Assembly: GCA_029932855.1 (NCBI GenBank)
Contig: JAOZPG010000006.1
Location: 62,001-126,000 of the forward strand
Direction of reading: 5' to 3'
DNA: 64,000 nt
From: Bacteroidales bacterium
GTDB lineage: Bacteria > Bacteroidota > Bacteroidia > Bacteroidales > VadinHA17
Part shown: one piece after another, positions 1 through 8,583 of the stretch
How the letters are laid out: every line of letters begins with the position of its first letter
Numbering within the stretch: the stretch's first letter is position 1
Position numbers and translations under genes: made by a program
The notes under the pieces: generated by a model
What the model was told of the DNA's origin: nothing
Seen by the model: the letters and a program-made list of their open reading frames with translations, nothing else
The model's database searches: none

Positions 1-380
1 AAGACGGGATTGTTGGACACGGACTTGGAAAAGCCAAAGAAGTAACAACTGCTATTTCAAAAGGCATTGAGGATGCAAAGAAAAACCTTATTAAGGTTCC
101 TGTATATAAAGGTACCATCCCACACGAACAGGCTGCTAAGTTTGGTGGAGCCAGGGTCTTTCTTAAGCCTGCCTCGGAAGGTACAGGTGTTAAGGCAGGA
201 GGAGCCATGAGGGCTGTACTGGAAAGTGTTGGTATTAATAATGTACTTGCAAAGTCAAAAGGCTCGTCAAATCCTCACAATCTTGTAAAGGCCACATTTG
301 CAGCTTTACTGGAACTGCGTGATGCAAGAGGGGTAGCTGCTGCCCGCCAGGTTTCGGTTGATAAAGTTTTTAACGGTTAG
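1..380 (+). CDS. rpsE: 30S ribosomal protein S5, 3' part (gene runs off the left edge)
   Basis: Partial gene; the first complete codon is at base 3 and the stop is TAG at 378-380, leaving the last 125 residues. S5 sits on the back of the 30S body and helps decoding accuracy. The visible part holds the C-terminal S5 domain, with [13 protein letters not shown], the [11 protein letters not shown] strand and the [15 protein letters not shown] segment, all typical of bacterial S5. It is followed after 11 bases by rpmD, which is the standard spc-operon order S5-L30-L15-SecY. Identification is firm; the start lies outside the window. Confidence 0.97.
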   Translation, partial: DGIVGHGLGKAKEVTTAISKGIEDAKKNLIKVPVYKGTIPHEQAAKFGGARVFLKPASEGTGVKAGGAMRAVLESVGINNVLAKSKGSSNPHNLVKATFAALLELRDARGVAAARQVSVDKVFNG

Positions 381-391
381 ATTATTAAAAG

Positions 392-571
392 ATGGCTAAA
401 ATAAGAATTACACAGATAAAGAGTCGTATTGGAAGGCCCAAGCGTCAGAAAAAAACCCTGGATGCCCTGGGTTTGAGGAAAATTAACGGAAGCGTGGAAA
501 CAGAAGCTACTCCACAGATACTTGGAATGGTTACCAAGGTAAGACATTTGGTAAAGGTAGAGGAATTATAA
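392..571 (+). CDS. rpmD: 50S ribosomal protein L30
   Basis: A 59-residue protein beginning MAKIRITQIKSRIGRPKRQK and ending in VRHLVKVEEL, the size and pattern of short bacterial L30. The central GLRKINGSVE and the MVTKVRHLVKV strand are diagnostic. L30 binds 23S rRNA on the large subunit. It lies between rpsE (11-base gap) and rplO (20-base gap), as expected in the spc operon. The ATG at 392 is the only sensible start, and no strong Shine-Dalgarno sequence precedes it, which is normal in Bacteroidetes. Confidence 0.96.
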   Translation: MAKIRITQIKSRIGRPKRQKKTLDALGLRKINGSVETEATPQILGMVTKVRHLVKVEEL

Positions 572-591
572 CAGATCAATAAGAAGATAAA

Positions 592-1038
592 ATGGATTTA
601 AGCAATCTTAAACCTGCAAAAGGTTCTACACATAAGGAAAAGAGAATTGCCCGTGGCCAGGGTTCCGGAAGAGGTGGCACTTCAACAAGGGGGCATAAAG
701 GACAGAAGTCCAGAAGCGGATATTCACGTAAAATTGGTTTTGAGGGCGGACAAATGCCCCTGCAAAGACGTGTACCTAAATTTGGCTTCAAGAATATTAA
801 CAGGAAAGAATACAAGGGAGTGAATATATCAATCCTGCAGGAACTTGCTGAAAAACAAGGAATAACTGAGATTAATCCTGAAGTATTGAATAAGGCGGGT
901 CTTGTTTCAAAAAAGAGTCTTGTAAAGATACTTGGCAATGGTAAGCTAAAGGCAAAACTGGATGTTAAAGCTCATGCTTTTTCAAAAACTGCCAGGGAAG
1001 CAATTGAAGCTGTAAAAGGAACCGCGGAAAAAATATAA
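592..1038 (+). CDS. rplO: 50S ribosomal protein L15
   Basis: 148 residues, the normal length for L15. The N-terminal glycine/arginine-rich arm (RGQGSGRGGTSTRGHKGQKS) threads into 23S rRNA, and FEGGQMPLQRRVPKFGF is the family signature. The C-terminal part forms the globular L15e-like fold, with KAHAFSKTAREAIE near the end. It sits directly upstream of secY (14-base gap). Start ATG at 592 gives MDLSNLKPAKGS, the usual L15 opening. Nothing unusual. Confidence 0.97.
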   Translation: MDLSNLKPAKGSTHKEKRIARGQGSGRGGTSTRGHKGQKSRSGYSRKIGFEGGQMPLQRRVPKFGFKNINRKEYKGVNISILQELAEKQGITEINPEVLNKAGLVSKKSLVKILGNGKLKAKLDVKAHAFSKTAREAIEAVKGTAEKI

Positions 1039-1052
1039 ATAAATAGATACCT

Positions 1053-2384
1053 GTGAAAGCTCTGATAGATACCATAAAGAACATATTTAAGATTGAGGAC
1101 CTGAGAAGCAGGATCCTTTATACCCTTGGTATGCTTTTAATATATCGCCTGGGGAAATATATAAGTCTCCCGGGGATAGATCCCTCACAACTGGGACAGT
1201 TAAAAGCTCAAACATCTTCGGGAATAATGAATTTACTTGATATGTTCTCAGGAGGAGCTTTTTCAACGGCCTCGATATTTGCACTTGGTATTATGCCGTA
1301 TATTTCGGCATCTATTGTTGTTCAGCTGCTTGGAATAGCAGTTCCTTATTTTCAGAGATTGCAGCGTGAGGGAGAAAGCGGAAGAAGGAAGATTAATCAG
1401 ATAACCCGTTACCTTACAGTTGCCATTCTCTTGCTGCAGGCACCAAGTTACCTGGCTAACCTGCACGCCCAGCTGCCAGATACAGCTTTTGTGATGAAAG
1501 GTCTTTTCTTTTCAATATCATCGATAATAATACTAACCACAGGTACAATGTTTGTAATGTGGATGGGAGAAAGGATTACAGATAAAGGAATAGGTAATGG
1601 TATTTCCCTGCTTATTATGATAGGTATTATTGCCAGGCTGCCATTTGCAACAGTTGCCGAATTCGGAAGCAGGCTGAATGGTTCAGGAGGACTTGTGGCA
1701 TTCCTTGCGGAAATAGTATTTCTCTTTGTTGTTGTACTGGCAACAATACTTCTCGTGCAGGGCACGCGAAGGGTGCCCGTACAATACGCAAAACGTATTA
1801 TTGGTAATAAGCAATATGGAGGAGTGCGCCAGTATATACCATTAAAGGTAAATGCTGCAGGTGTAATGCCGATTATATTTGCCCAGGCAATAATGATGTT
1901 ACCCATAATGCTTATAGGATATACTTCCGATCAGTCATCGACACTGGCGGTGGCATTTTCGAATATGTACGGATTCTGGTATAATATTACTATGTCTGTA
2001 TTAATAATAGTATTTACTTATTTCTATACTGCAATTACTATTAATCCAAACCAGATGGCCGAGGATCTGAAAAAGAACGGAGGGTTTATTCCGGGAGTTA
2101 AACCGGGAAGGAAAACAGCAGAATTTCTTGATATGGTTATGTCAAGGATAACGCTTCCGGGTTCATTTTTCCTTGCCATGGTAGCTGCGCTGCCGACCCT
2201 TGCTGTTAACATCGGTATTTCGGGTCAGTTTGCAGGTTTCTATGGAGGCACAAGCCTGCTTATTATGGTTGGGGTTATACTTGATACATTACAACAGATT
2301 GAAAGTCATTTGCTGATGCGCCATTACGACGGACTTATGAAGAGTGGCAGGATTAAGGGAAGAGCCGGTGCGGCAGCAATGTAA
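1053..2384 (+). CDS. secY: Preprotein translocase subunit SecY
   Basis: 443 residues with about ten hydrophobic segments, forming the central channel of the Sec translocon in the inner membrane. Signature stretches are ALGIMPYISASIVVQL in the second transmembrane helix and GERITDKGIGNGISLLI. The cytoplasmic loop before the last helices holds the conserved NPNQMAEDLKKNGGFIPG and the protein ends near HYDGLMKSGRIKGR. The start is GTG at 1053, close behind rplO. All proteins of this window with signal peptides (carboxypeptidase, BamA, Skp pair, vWA protein) would pass through this channel. Confidence 0.97.
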   Translation: MKALIDTIKNIFKIEDLRSRILYTLGMLLIYRLGKYISLPGIDPSQLGQLKAQTSSGIMNLLDMFSGGAFSTASIFALGIMPYISASIVVQLLGIAVPYFQRLQREGESGRRKINQITRYLTVAILLLQAPSYLANLHAQLPDTAFVMKGLFFSISSIIILTTGTMFVMWMGERITDKGIGNGISLLIMIGIIARLPFATVAEFGSRLNGSGGLVAFLAEIVFLFVVVLATILLVQGTRRVPVQYAKRIIGNKQYGGVRQYIPLKVNAAGVMPIIFAQAIMMLPIMLIGYTSDQSSTLAVAFSNMYGFWYNITMSVLIIVFTYFYTAITINPNQMAEDLKKNGGFIPGVKPGRKTAEFLDMVMSRITLPGSFFLAMVAALPTLAVNIGISGQFAGFYGGTSLLIMVGVILDTLQQIESHLLMRHYDGLMKSGRIKGRAGAAAM

Positions 2385-2398
2385 AAATATTTTGTTCT

Positions 2399-3175
2399 TT
2401 GAATTTAAAAATAAAAACTGAAGAAGAGATTGAATTGCTGAGGCAGAATAATCTTTTGGTTTCCAGGACACTGGCAGAAGTTGGTGCTATGGTTAAACCG
2501 GGTGTTACAACTCTGGAGCTCGATAAGAGAGCCGAGGAGTTTATCCGTGATAACGGAGCCATACCCGGATTTAAAGGTTACCATGGTTTTCCAAATACAT
2601 TGTGTACTTCAATAAATGGTCAGGTGGTTCACGGGATACCATCATCAATAAGCTTGAAAGACGGAGATATTATCTCACTTGACTGTGGAGTAATAAAAGA
2701 TGGTTATTATGGTGACTCGGCTTTTACTTTCGAGGTGGGAGAAGTTGATGAGGAAATCAGAACCCTGCTGAGAGTAACAAGAGAGTCATTGTGGAAGGGA
2801 GTTAATGCAGCAGTTAGTGGTAACAGGCTTGGGGATATTGGATTTGCAGTTCAGGAGCATGCAGAGAAGCATGGTTTTTCAGTTGTACGGGAGATGGTCG
2901 GGCATGGATTAGGTTCTGATTTGCATGAAGCACCGGAGGTGCCTAATTACGGACGCAGGGGAAGAGGTATTAAGCTTCCGGCCAATCTTGTTATTTGCAT
3001 TGAACCAATGATTAACATGGGGGTTAAAGAGATTGTACAGGAGAATGACGGATGGACAATAAGAACCCGTGATAATAAACCATCGGCGCATTTTGAGTTT
3101 GCGCTTGTTATCAGGAAGGACAAGGCCGATGTTTTGACAACATTTGATTATATTGATAAAATTTTGAACAAATAG
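2399..3175 (+). CDS. map: Methionine aminopeptidase, type I
   Basis: 258 residues. Removes the initiator methionine from new proteins using two metal ions. Metal-ligand motifs are visible: LDCGVIKDGYYGDSAFTF (two Asp ligands), MVGHGLGSDLHEAPEVPNYG (His ligand plus substrate His), CIEPMINMG (Glu) and NDGWTIRTRD..SAHFEFAL (second Glu). The best start is TTG at 2399, only 14 bases after secY; no in-frame ATG lies near the expected N-terminus. It sits between secY and infA, its usual place. Confidence 0.96.
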   Translation: MNLKIKTEEEIELLRQNNLLVSRTLAEVGAMVKPGVTTLELDKRAEEFIRDNGAIPGFKGYHGFPNTLCTSINGQVVHGIPSSISLKDGDIISLDCGVIKDGYYGDSAFTFEVGEVDEEIRTLLRVTRESLWKGVNAAVSGNRLGDIGFAVQEHAEKHGFSVVREMVGHGLGSDLHEAPEVPNYGRRGRGIKLPANLVICIEPMINMGVKEIVQENDGWTIRTRDNKPSAHFEFALVIRKDKADVLTTFDYIDKILNK

Positions 3176-3183
3176 ATTAAATA

Positions 3184-3402
3184 ATGACAAAACAGCCTTC
3201 TATACAGCAGGATGGTACGATAATTGAAGCACTGTCGAACGCAATGTTCAGGGTGGAGCTTGAAAACGGTCATGTAATAACTGCCCATATATCAGGTAAG
3301 ATGAGAATGCATTATATAAAAATACTTCCCGGAGACAGGGTAAAGGTGGAAATGTCGCCTTATGACCTGAGCAAAGGGAGAATAACTTTTAGATATAAAT
3401 AA
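3184..3402 (+). CDS. infA: Translation initiation factor IF-1
   Basis: 72 residues, the standard IF-1 length, folding as one OB domain. The core [30 protein letters not shown](K)ILPGD pattern and [13 protein letters not shown] at the C-terminus are textbook IF-1. It binds the 30S A site during initiation. It starts with ATG at 3184, eight bases after the map stop, and is followed after 10 bases by rpmJ, as in the typical Bacteroidetes order. Confidence 0.97.
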   Translation: MTKQPSIQQDGTIIEALSNAMFRVELENGHVITAHISGKMRMHYIKILPGDRVKVEMSPYDLSKGRITFRYK

Positions 3403-3412
3403 TATTTGAGAC

Positions 3413-3529
3413 ATGAAGGTAAGAGCCTCTGTAAAGAAACGTTCAGAAGATTGTAAGATCGTAAGAAGAAAAGGACGTTTATATGTGATTAATAAGAAAA
3501 ACCCCAGGTTTAAACAACGTCAGGGTTGA
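3413..3529 (+). CDS. rpmJ: 50S ribosomal protein L36, zinc-free (C-minus) form
   Basis: A 38-codon gene running from ATG at 3413 to TGA at 3527-3529. The product starts [19 protein letters not shown] and ends PRFKQRQG. Zinc-binding L36 carries Cys-Cys-Cys-His ligands. Here the first Cys is Ser, the third is Asn (VIN) and the His is Phe (PRF), leaving a single Cys, so this copy should not bind zinc. Such C-minus L36 is common in Bacteroidetes. It lies between infA and rpsM as expected. Confidence 0.96.
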   Translation: MKVRASVKKRSEDCKIVRRKGRLYVINKKNPRFKQRQG

Positions 3530-3560
3530 TAATTGTATTTAATACTAAATAATTGGATTT

Positions 3561-3938
3561 ATGGCTAGAATTGTTGGTGTTGACCTGCCAAAGAATAAAA
3601 GGGGAGTAGTAGGATTAACCTATATTTATGGTATTGGCAGTAGTGCTGCCGGACAAATACTTGCCGAGGCCGGGATAAATCCCGATACCAAGGTAAAGGA
3701 TTGGACAGACAATGATATTGCAGGTATTCGTAAGATACTGGGTGAGCAATATAAGCTTGAGGGTGAATTGCGCTCAGAGGTTCAGATGAACATTAAAAGG
3801 CTTATGGATATTGGTTCTTACAGGGGTATCCGTCACCGTATTGGTATGCCAACCAGGGGACAGAGTACCAAGAATAATGCAAGAACCCGTAAGGGAAGGA
3901 AAAAAACTGTTGCTAATAAGAAAAAAGCAACTAAATAA
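3561..3938 (+). CDS. rpsM: 30S ribosomal protein S13
   Basis: 125 residues. S13 in the 30S head contacts tRNA and 23S r[29 protein letters not shown] is the expected N-terminal helix-two-turn-helix start, and the C-terminal [22 protein letters not shown] is the conserved basic tail near the P site. Start ATG at 3561. First gene of the alpha-operon part, followed by rpsK after 12 bases. Normal length. Confidence 0.97.
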   Translation: MARIVGVDLPKNKRGVVGLTYIYGIGSSAAGQILAEAGINPDTKVKDWTDNDIAGIRKILGEQYKLEGELRSEVQMNIKRLMDIGSYRGIRHRIGMPTRGQSTKNNARTRKGRKKTVANKKKATK

Positions 3939-3950
3939 ATAAGATAGAAA

Positions 3951-4337
3951 ATGGCTAAGAAGACAGGATCAAAGAAAAGGGTAGTGAAGGTTGAACCAAT
4001 CGGTCAGGCTCATATACATGCTTCTTTTAATAACATTATTATCTCACTTACCAATAATGCCGGACAGGTGATAAGCTGGTCTTCATCAGGTAAAATGGGA
4101 TTCAGGGGTTCTAAGAAAAATACTCCTTATGCTGCCTCCCAGGCTGCTCAGGATTGTGCAAAGGTAGCTTATGACCTTGGACTGAGGAAAGTAAAAGCTT
4201 TTGTAAGAGGACCCGGTGCAGGCAGAGAGTCTGCAATAAGGACTTTACATTCAAATGGTATTGAAGTTACCGAAATAACAGATGTAACACCATTACCACA
4301 TAATGGCTGTCGTCCTCCCAAAAGAAGAAGGGTTTAA
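3951..4337 (+). CDS. rpsK: 30S ribosomal protein S11
   Basis: 128 residues. S11 lies on the 30S platform next to the E site. The segments [40 protein letters not shown] and [15 protein letters not shown] are diagnostic, as is the C-terminal [18 protein letters not shown]. The start ATG at 3951 follows rpsM by 12 bases, and rpsD begins 43 bases downstream. No oddities. Confidence 0.97.
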   Translation: MAKKTGSKKRVVKVEPIGQAHIHASFNNIIISLTNNAGQVISWSSSGKMGFRGSKKNTPYAASQAAQDCAKVAYDLGLRKVKAFVRGPGAGRESAIRTLHSNGIEVTEITDVTPLPHNGCRPPKRRRV

Positions 4338-4380
4338 TAATTTTGTGCATAAGTAGAAAAAAGAAATCATTTAAATAGAT

Positions 4381-4989
4381 ATGGCTAGATATACAGGTCC
4401 AAAAACAAAAATTGCCAGAAAGTTTGGCGATCCTATTTACGGTCCGGACAAAGGGTTTGAGAAGAAGAATTATCCCCCCGGACAACATGGAAATAACAAA
4501 AGGAGAAGAAAAGAATCTGAATATGGTGTTCAGTTGAAAGAGAAGCAAAAAGCTAAATATACTTATGGTATTCTTGAAAGGCAGTTTTCTAATATATTTA
4601 AGAAAGCATCGGGGAGTAAGGGCGTTACAGGGGAGGTGCTGCTTCAGTTACTTGAATCCCGTTTAGACAATGTTGTTTACAGGCTTGGGGTGGGTTCAAC
4701 ACGCGATGCCGCAAGGCAGCTTGTTTCACACCGTCACATAACAGTAAACGGCAAAGTGGTAAATATTCCTTCTTACAGTCTGAAGTCGGGTGATATTGTG
4801 GGAGTAAGAGAGAAATCAAAATCTCTGGAAGCTATTACCGAATCGCTTGCTTCTTCCAGACATACAAGTTCATCATGGCTCGAGTGGGATGAAGAAAAAC
4901 TGGAAGGAAAATTCCTGAATCAACCCGAGAGGGATGAGATTCCTGAAAATATTCAGGAGCAACTTATAGTTGAATTATATTCTAAATAA
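4381..4989 (+). CDS. rpsD: 30S ribosomal protein S4
   Basis: 202 residues. S4 nucleates 30S assembly by binding the 5' domain of 16S rRNA. It starts [21 protein letters not shown] and lacks the N-terminal zinc-finger cysteines found in some bacteria; no cysteine is present at all. The S4 RNA-binding domain is in the middle, with [33 protein letters not shown]. The C-terminus [17 protein letters not shown] matches the family. Followed by rpoA after nine bases. Confidence 0.97.
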   Translation: MARYTGPKTKIARKFGDPIYGPDKGFEKKNYPPGQHGNNKRRRKESEYGVQLKEKQKAKYTYGILERQFSNIFKKASGSKGVTGEVLLQLLESRLDNVVYRLGVGSTRDAARQLVSHRHITVNGKVVNIPSYSLKSGDIVGVREKSKSLEAITESLASSRHTSSSWLEWDEEKLEGKFLNQPERDEIPENIQEQLIVELYSK

Positions 4990-4998
4990 AATATTATT

Positions 4999-5991
4999 AT
5001 GGCAATCCTAGCATTTCAGAAGCCCGATAAGGTAATAATGGTTAATTCCGATGAAATAAGTGGTAAGTTCGAATTCAGGCCGCTTGAGCCGGGTTATGGT
5101 ATTACCATCGGAAATGCTCTCAGAAGAATTCTTTTATCCTCACTTGAAGGTTATGCGATTTCTTCGGCTCGCTTCGAGGGAGTTGATCATGAGTTTTCTT
5201 CAATTAAGGGAGTAATAGAGAATGTAACAGACATAGTTCTTAACCTTAAGCAGATCAGGTTTAAGAAACTTGCCGATGATGCTGAAAATGAAAAGATTAT
5301 TGTAAACTTAAACGGGCAGACTGAATTCAAAGCTGGCGAGTTGAACAAGTTTCTCAATAATTTTGAAGTTCTTAATCCCGAACATATAATATGCAGAATG
5401 GAGCCCGATGTTAAGCTGCAACTGGAGCTTAGCATTGTCAAAGGGAGGGGTTATGTGCCTGCAGAAGAGAACCAGGTTGAAGATGCTCCTTTTGGAACTA
5501 TAGCTGTAGATTCTATATTTACACCCATTAAGAATGTTAAATTCTCAGTTGAGAATTACAGGGTTGAACAAAAGACCGACTACGAAAAACTGGTATTTGA
5601 GATCGATACGGATGGTTCTATTCATCCTAAGGAGGCTTTAAAGGAAGCTGCCAAGATACTTATTCATCATTTCATGTTGTTCTCAGATGAGAAGATAACA
5701 CTTGATACGGTAGATAAGTATTCAAATGAGGAGTTTGATGAGGAAGTACTTCATATGCGACAACTCTTAAAGACCAAGCTTGTTGATCTCGATCTTTCAG
5801 TAAGGGCACTGAACTGCCTGAAAGCTGCAGAAGTTGATTCACTGGGCGATCTGGTAAAATTTAATAAGAACGATCTTTTAAAATTCAGGAATTTTGGTAA
5901 GAAATCACTTACTGAACTTGAAGATCTGCTCACTAATATGAGTCTGAACTTTGGGATGGACATAGTGAAATATAAACTTGATAAAGAATAA
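4999..5991 (+). CDS. rpoA: DNA-directed RNA polymerase subunit alpha
   Basis: 330 residues, the usual alpha length. The N-terminal assembly domain contains [17 protein letters not shown], which dimerises and docks beta/beta', and [19 protein letters not shown]. The C-terminal DNA- and activator-binding domain starts near residue 250 with [23 protein letters not shown] and [16 protein letters not shown]. Start ATG at 4999. In the order rpsD-rpoA-rplQ it shares transcription with ribosomal genes. Confidence 0.98.
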   Translation: MAILAFQKPDKVIMVNSDEISGKFEFRPLEPGYGITIGNALRRILLSSLEGYAISSARFEGVDHEFSSIKGVIENVTDIVLNLKQIRFKKLADDAENEKIIVNLNGQTEFKAGELNKFLNNFEVLNPEHIICRMEPDVKLQLELSIVKGRGYVPAEENQVEDAPFGTIAVDSIFTPIKNVKFSVENYRVEQKTDYEKLVFEIDTDGSIHPKEALKEAAKILIHHFMLFSDEKITLDTVDKYSNEEFDEEVLHMRQLLKTKLVDLDLSVRALNCLKAAEVDSLGDLVKFNKNDLLKFRNFGKKSLTELEDLLTNMSLNFGMDIVKYKLDKE

Positions 5992-6041
5992 AGAGAATAA
6001 ATTAGTGTAAACCCGGAAACCCCGGAAAGAGAAACAGAACA

Positions 6042-6797
6042 ATGCGACACAGAAAAGGATTTAATCATTTAGGGAGGACAAGTTCACACAGAAAAGCCAT
6101 GCTTGCAAATATGGCATCATCCCTGATACTGAATAAAAAGATAAAGACTACAGAGGCAAAAGCGAAGGCGCTCAGGACATATGTAGAACCGTTGATTACT
6201 AAATCTAAAGAAGATTCTACACATTCCCGCAGGGTGGTATTCAGCTATCTGAAGGATAAATATGCGGTATCGGAATTATTTCGTGAAGTATCTCCAAAAG
6301 TTGCAGATCGTCCGGGTGGATATACCAGGATACTGAAGATAGGTAATCGTCTGGGGGATGCTGCCGAAATGTGTATTATTGAGTTGGTTGACTTTAATGA
6401 GAATCTGCTTGAGGCAAAAGAAACAAAGACCAGGTCTTCGAGGAGGAGAAGAGGCAAGAAGAAGTCGCCGGAAGCTGCAGCTCAGGCTGAAGAAACAGTA
6501 AGTACAACTGAAACGGCTAATGAGGTGAAAGAAGAGAAGCCGGCTGCAGAAGAGGCTGTGGTTAAGGAAGAAAAACCCGCAGGAGAAAAGGCTGAGGCCG
6601 AAAAAGAGCCGGAAGCAGAAACAAAGAAGGAAGATGTTAAGCCGGAAGCAGAAACAAAGAAGGAAGATGTTAAGGCAGAAGCAAAGGATAAAGAGCCTGA
6701 AGCAGAAGTGAAAGGAAAAGCTAAGGAAGCACCAAAAGCAGCGCCTGACAATAGCCAGGACAAGAAAGAAGATAAGGAAGAAGACAAAAAAGAATAA
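6042..6797 (+). CDS. rplQ: 50S ribosomal protein L17 with long charged C-terminal extension
   Basis: 251 residues. The first ~120 are a complete L17: [35 protein letters not shown], and [28 protein letters not shown]17 sits near the exit tunnel on the 50S subunit. The remaining ~125 residues are low-complexity Glu/Lys/Ala, starting with a basic [11 protein letters not shown] patch. They include a near-perfect repeated unit ([11 protein letters not shown] then [11 protein letters not shown]). Bacteroidetes L17 often has an acidic tail, but this one doubles the protein. Last gene of the operon; a terminator follows. Confidence 0.96.
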   Translation: MRHRKGFNHLGRTSSHRKAMLANMASSLILNKKIKTTEAKAKALRTYVEPLITKSKEDSTHSRRVVFSYLKDKYAVSELFREVSPKVADRPGGYTRILKIGNRLGDAAEMCIIELVDFNENLLEAKETKTRSSRRRRGKKKSPEAAAQAEETVSTTETANEVKEEKPAAEEAVVKEEKPAGEKAEAEKEPEAETKKEDVKPEAETKKEDVKAEAKDKEPEAEVKGKAKEAPKAAPDNSQDKKEDKEEDKKE

Positions 6798-6822
6798 GCC
6801 TCTTTATATTTAAATAATTAAG

Positions 6823-6852
6823 AAAGGCTGTCCTCTGCGGGGCAGCCTTTTT
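6823..6852 (+). terminator. Rho-independent terminator after rplQ
   Basis: AAAGGCTG (6823-6830) pairs with CAGCCTTT (6843-6850), extended inside by G/C pairs, and is followed by a short T run to 6852. It lies 26 bases after the rplQ stop and closes the spc/alpha operon. Confidence 0.85.
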
Positions 6853-7010
6853 GCGTTTTCAAACTGCTGTATAACACATGAATGTCTTACTGAAAATGAT
6901 TCATTTTTCCGTAACTTTAATAGCTTATTACATTAAATATCAATAAAAATACGTAATAATCATATTACTAATCATTTAAAACATTATTAACATTTAAAAA
7001 CATTATTAAA

Positions 7011-8318
7011 ATGTCTGACCTTAAAAGTAAATTAAAAGAAAAGATTGAGGCATGGAGGCCTCGTACTGTAAAACTGCTTAAAGAGTATGGCGATGTAAAG
7101 ATAGGTGAGGTTACCATGGCTCAGGCAATTGGGGGCATGAGAGGCGTTAAATGCCTTGTCACTGATATCTCTTATCTTGATCCTCTGGAAGGGATCAGGT
7201 TCAGGGGATTTACAATTCCTGAAGTACTTGAGAAGCTTCCCAAGCCTAAGGACGGCGGAGAAGTGCCATTGGTTGAAGGTTTTGTTTACCTGCTGCTTAC
7301 AGGAGATCTTCCAACTGATGCCGATGTTGATGCTATTGCCAGCGAATTCAACGACAGGAAAGAAGTTCCCAAATATGTATTCGATGTAATCAATGCCATG
7401 CCCGGCGATACACATCCTATGGTAATGCTCTCAGCTGCTATAGTAGCAATGCAGAGGGAATCGGAATTTGTAAAGGCTTATAATGCAGGAATGAGTAAAA
7501 TGGATTACTGGGAGCCAACATATGAGGATGCTATGAATCTTCTTGCCAGGTTACCTGAGATAGGAGCTTATATTTATCGTCATAAGTATAAGAATGATGA
7601 TATAATTGCTTCGAATCCATCACTGGATATGGGAGCTAATTTTGCACATATGATGGGTATAGACAAGCCATATGATGATATGTCACGTCTTTATTTTATC
7701 CTTCATAGCGATCATGAAAGTGGTAACGTAAGTGCTCACACAGGACATCTTGTGTCCAGTGCTCTTTCCGATCCTTATTATGCTACTTCTGCAATGGTTA
7801 ACGGTCTTGCAGGACCTCTTCACGGATTGGCTAACCAGGAAGTGCTGAGATGGATACAGGGAGTGATGGATCAGATGGGAGGAAAGATTCCTACAGAAGA
7901 GGAAATGAAGAAATTTGTATGGGATACACTGAACTCAGGACAGGTAATACCCGGTTACGGCCATGCAGTACTTCGTAAGACAGATCCCCGCTATACCGCT
8001 CAGAGGGAATTCTGTCTGAAACACCTTTCTGACGACCTTATCTTTAAGTATGTTGATGTTCTTTATAAGGTAGTACCTGACATTCTTGTAGAGCAGGGTA
8101 AAGCTAAAAACCCATGGCCAAATGTTGATGCCCAGTCGGGAGTTATACAGTGGTTCTATGGGCTTAAGGAATATGACTACTACACGGTATTGTTCTCTAT
8201 AGGACGTGCTATTGGGGTACTTTCCAATATTATCTGGGACCGTGCACTGGGTTATCCCATTGAAAGGCCTAAGTCTTTGACTACCGAAATGCTTGAGGAT
8301 ATTGTTGCCGGCAAGTAA
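7011..8318 (+). CDS. gltA: Citrate synthase, mitochondrial (eukaryotic) type
   Basis: 435 residues. Condenses acetyl-CoA with oxaloacetate to citrate at the head of the oxidative TCA branch. The sequence follows animal mitochondrial citrate synthase throughout: GGMRGVKCLVTDISYLDP, SDHESGNVSAHTGHLV, NGLAGPLHGLANQEV, PGYGHAVLRKTDPRYT and KAKNPWPNVDAQSG. Catalytic residues are His271, His318 and Asp373, equivalent to His274/His320/Asp375 of the pig enzyme. It lacks the pattern of typical GltA hexamers. Single transcription unit, between terminators at 6.8 and 8.3 kb. A mitochondrial-type enzyme is known in Bacteroides-like genomes. Confidence 0.95.
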   Translation: MSDLKSKLKEKIEAWRPRTVKLLKEYGDVKIGEVTMAQAIGGMRGVKCLVTDISYLDPLEGIRFRGFTIPEVLEKLPKPKDGGEVPLVEGFVYLLLTGDLPTDADVDAIASEFNDRKEVPKYVFDVINAMPGDTHPMVMLSAAIVAMQRESEFVKAYNAGMSKMDYWEPTYEDAMNLLARLPEIGAYIYRHKYKNDDIIASNPSLDMGANFAHMMGIDKPYDDMSRLYFILHSDHESGNVSAHTGHLVSSALSDPYYATSAMVNGLAGPLHGLANQEVLRWIQGVMDQMGGKIPTEEEMKKFVWDTLNSGQVIPGYGHAVLRKTDPRYTAQREFCLKHLSDDLIFKYVDVLYKVVPDILVEQGKAKNPWPNVDAQSGVIQWFYGLKEYDYYTVLFSIGRAIGVLSNIIWDRALGYPIERPKSLTTEMLEDIVAGK

Positions 8319-8330
8319 TTAAGTGATAAA

Positions 8331-8362
8331 AAAAAGAGGCTGCTTCGGCAGCCTTTTTTTTT
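8331..8362 (+). terminator. Rho-independent terminator after gltA
   Basis: GGCTGC (8338-8343), a TTCG tetraloop (8344-8347) and GCAGCC (8348-8353) form a perfect hairpin. It is preceded by an A run and followed by nine Ts. It starts 13 bases after the gltA stop. The A run upstream would let it act in both directions, but no gene faces it. Confidence 0.93.
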
Positions 8363-8583
8363 ATCAGAACTTTATCAGGACTCCCTGTTTCCTCTATTTT
8401 TTCCCGATCATTTTTTTATTGCTTTGTTGTTTAGCTTCTTTAAAAACAGAGCAGCTTGACTTAAGCATATATATTCGGCAATAGCCTGACTTAATGCATT
8501 GATAAGTTTAATGCAATAAAAATATTATTCAATATTTATACTTATTGAGTATCTTCGGGTATCAATAACAAAGGTGTTCAGGC

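Noticed and set aside
576-938. Minus-strand open frame opposite rplO
   Set aside because: It is the mirror of a well-identified L15 gene, with low-complexity Pro/Leu content and no recognisable family.
6482-6787. Ser/Phe-rich minus-strand frame opposite the rplQ tail
   Set aside because: The composition is simply the reverse complement of the Glu/Lys/Ala repeats; no start signal or homology pattern.
6861-7010. gltA promoter at TAACTTTA near 6911
   Set aside because: One mismatch to TAnnTTTG and no spaced TTG; too weak to list.
8363-8583. tRNA or small RNA gene in the gltA-UbiD gap
   Set aside because: No T-loop or acceptor pairing and no promoter/terminator pair other than the gltA terminator; nothing supportable seen.
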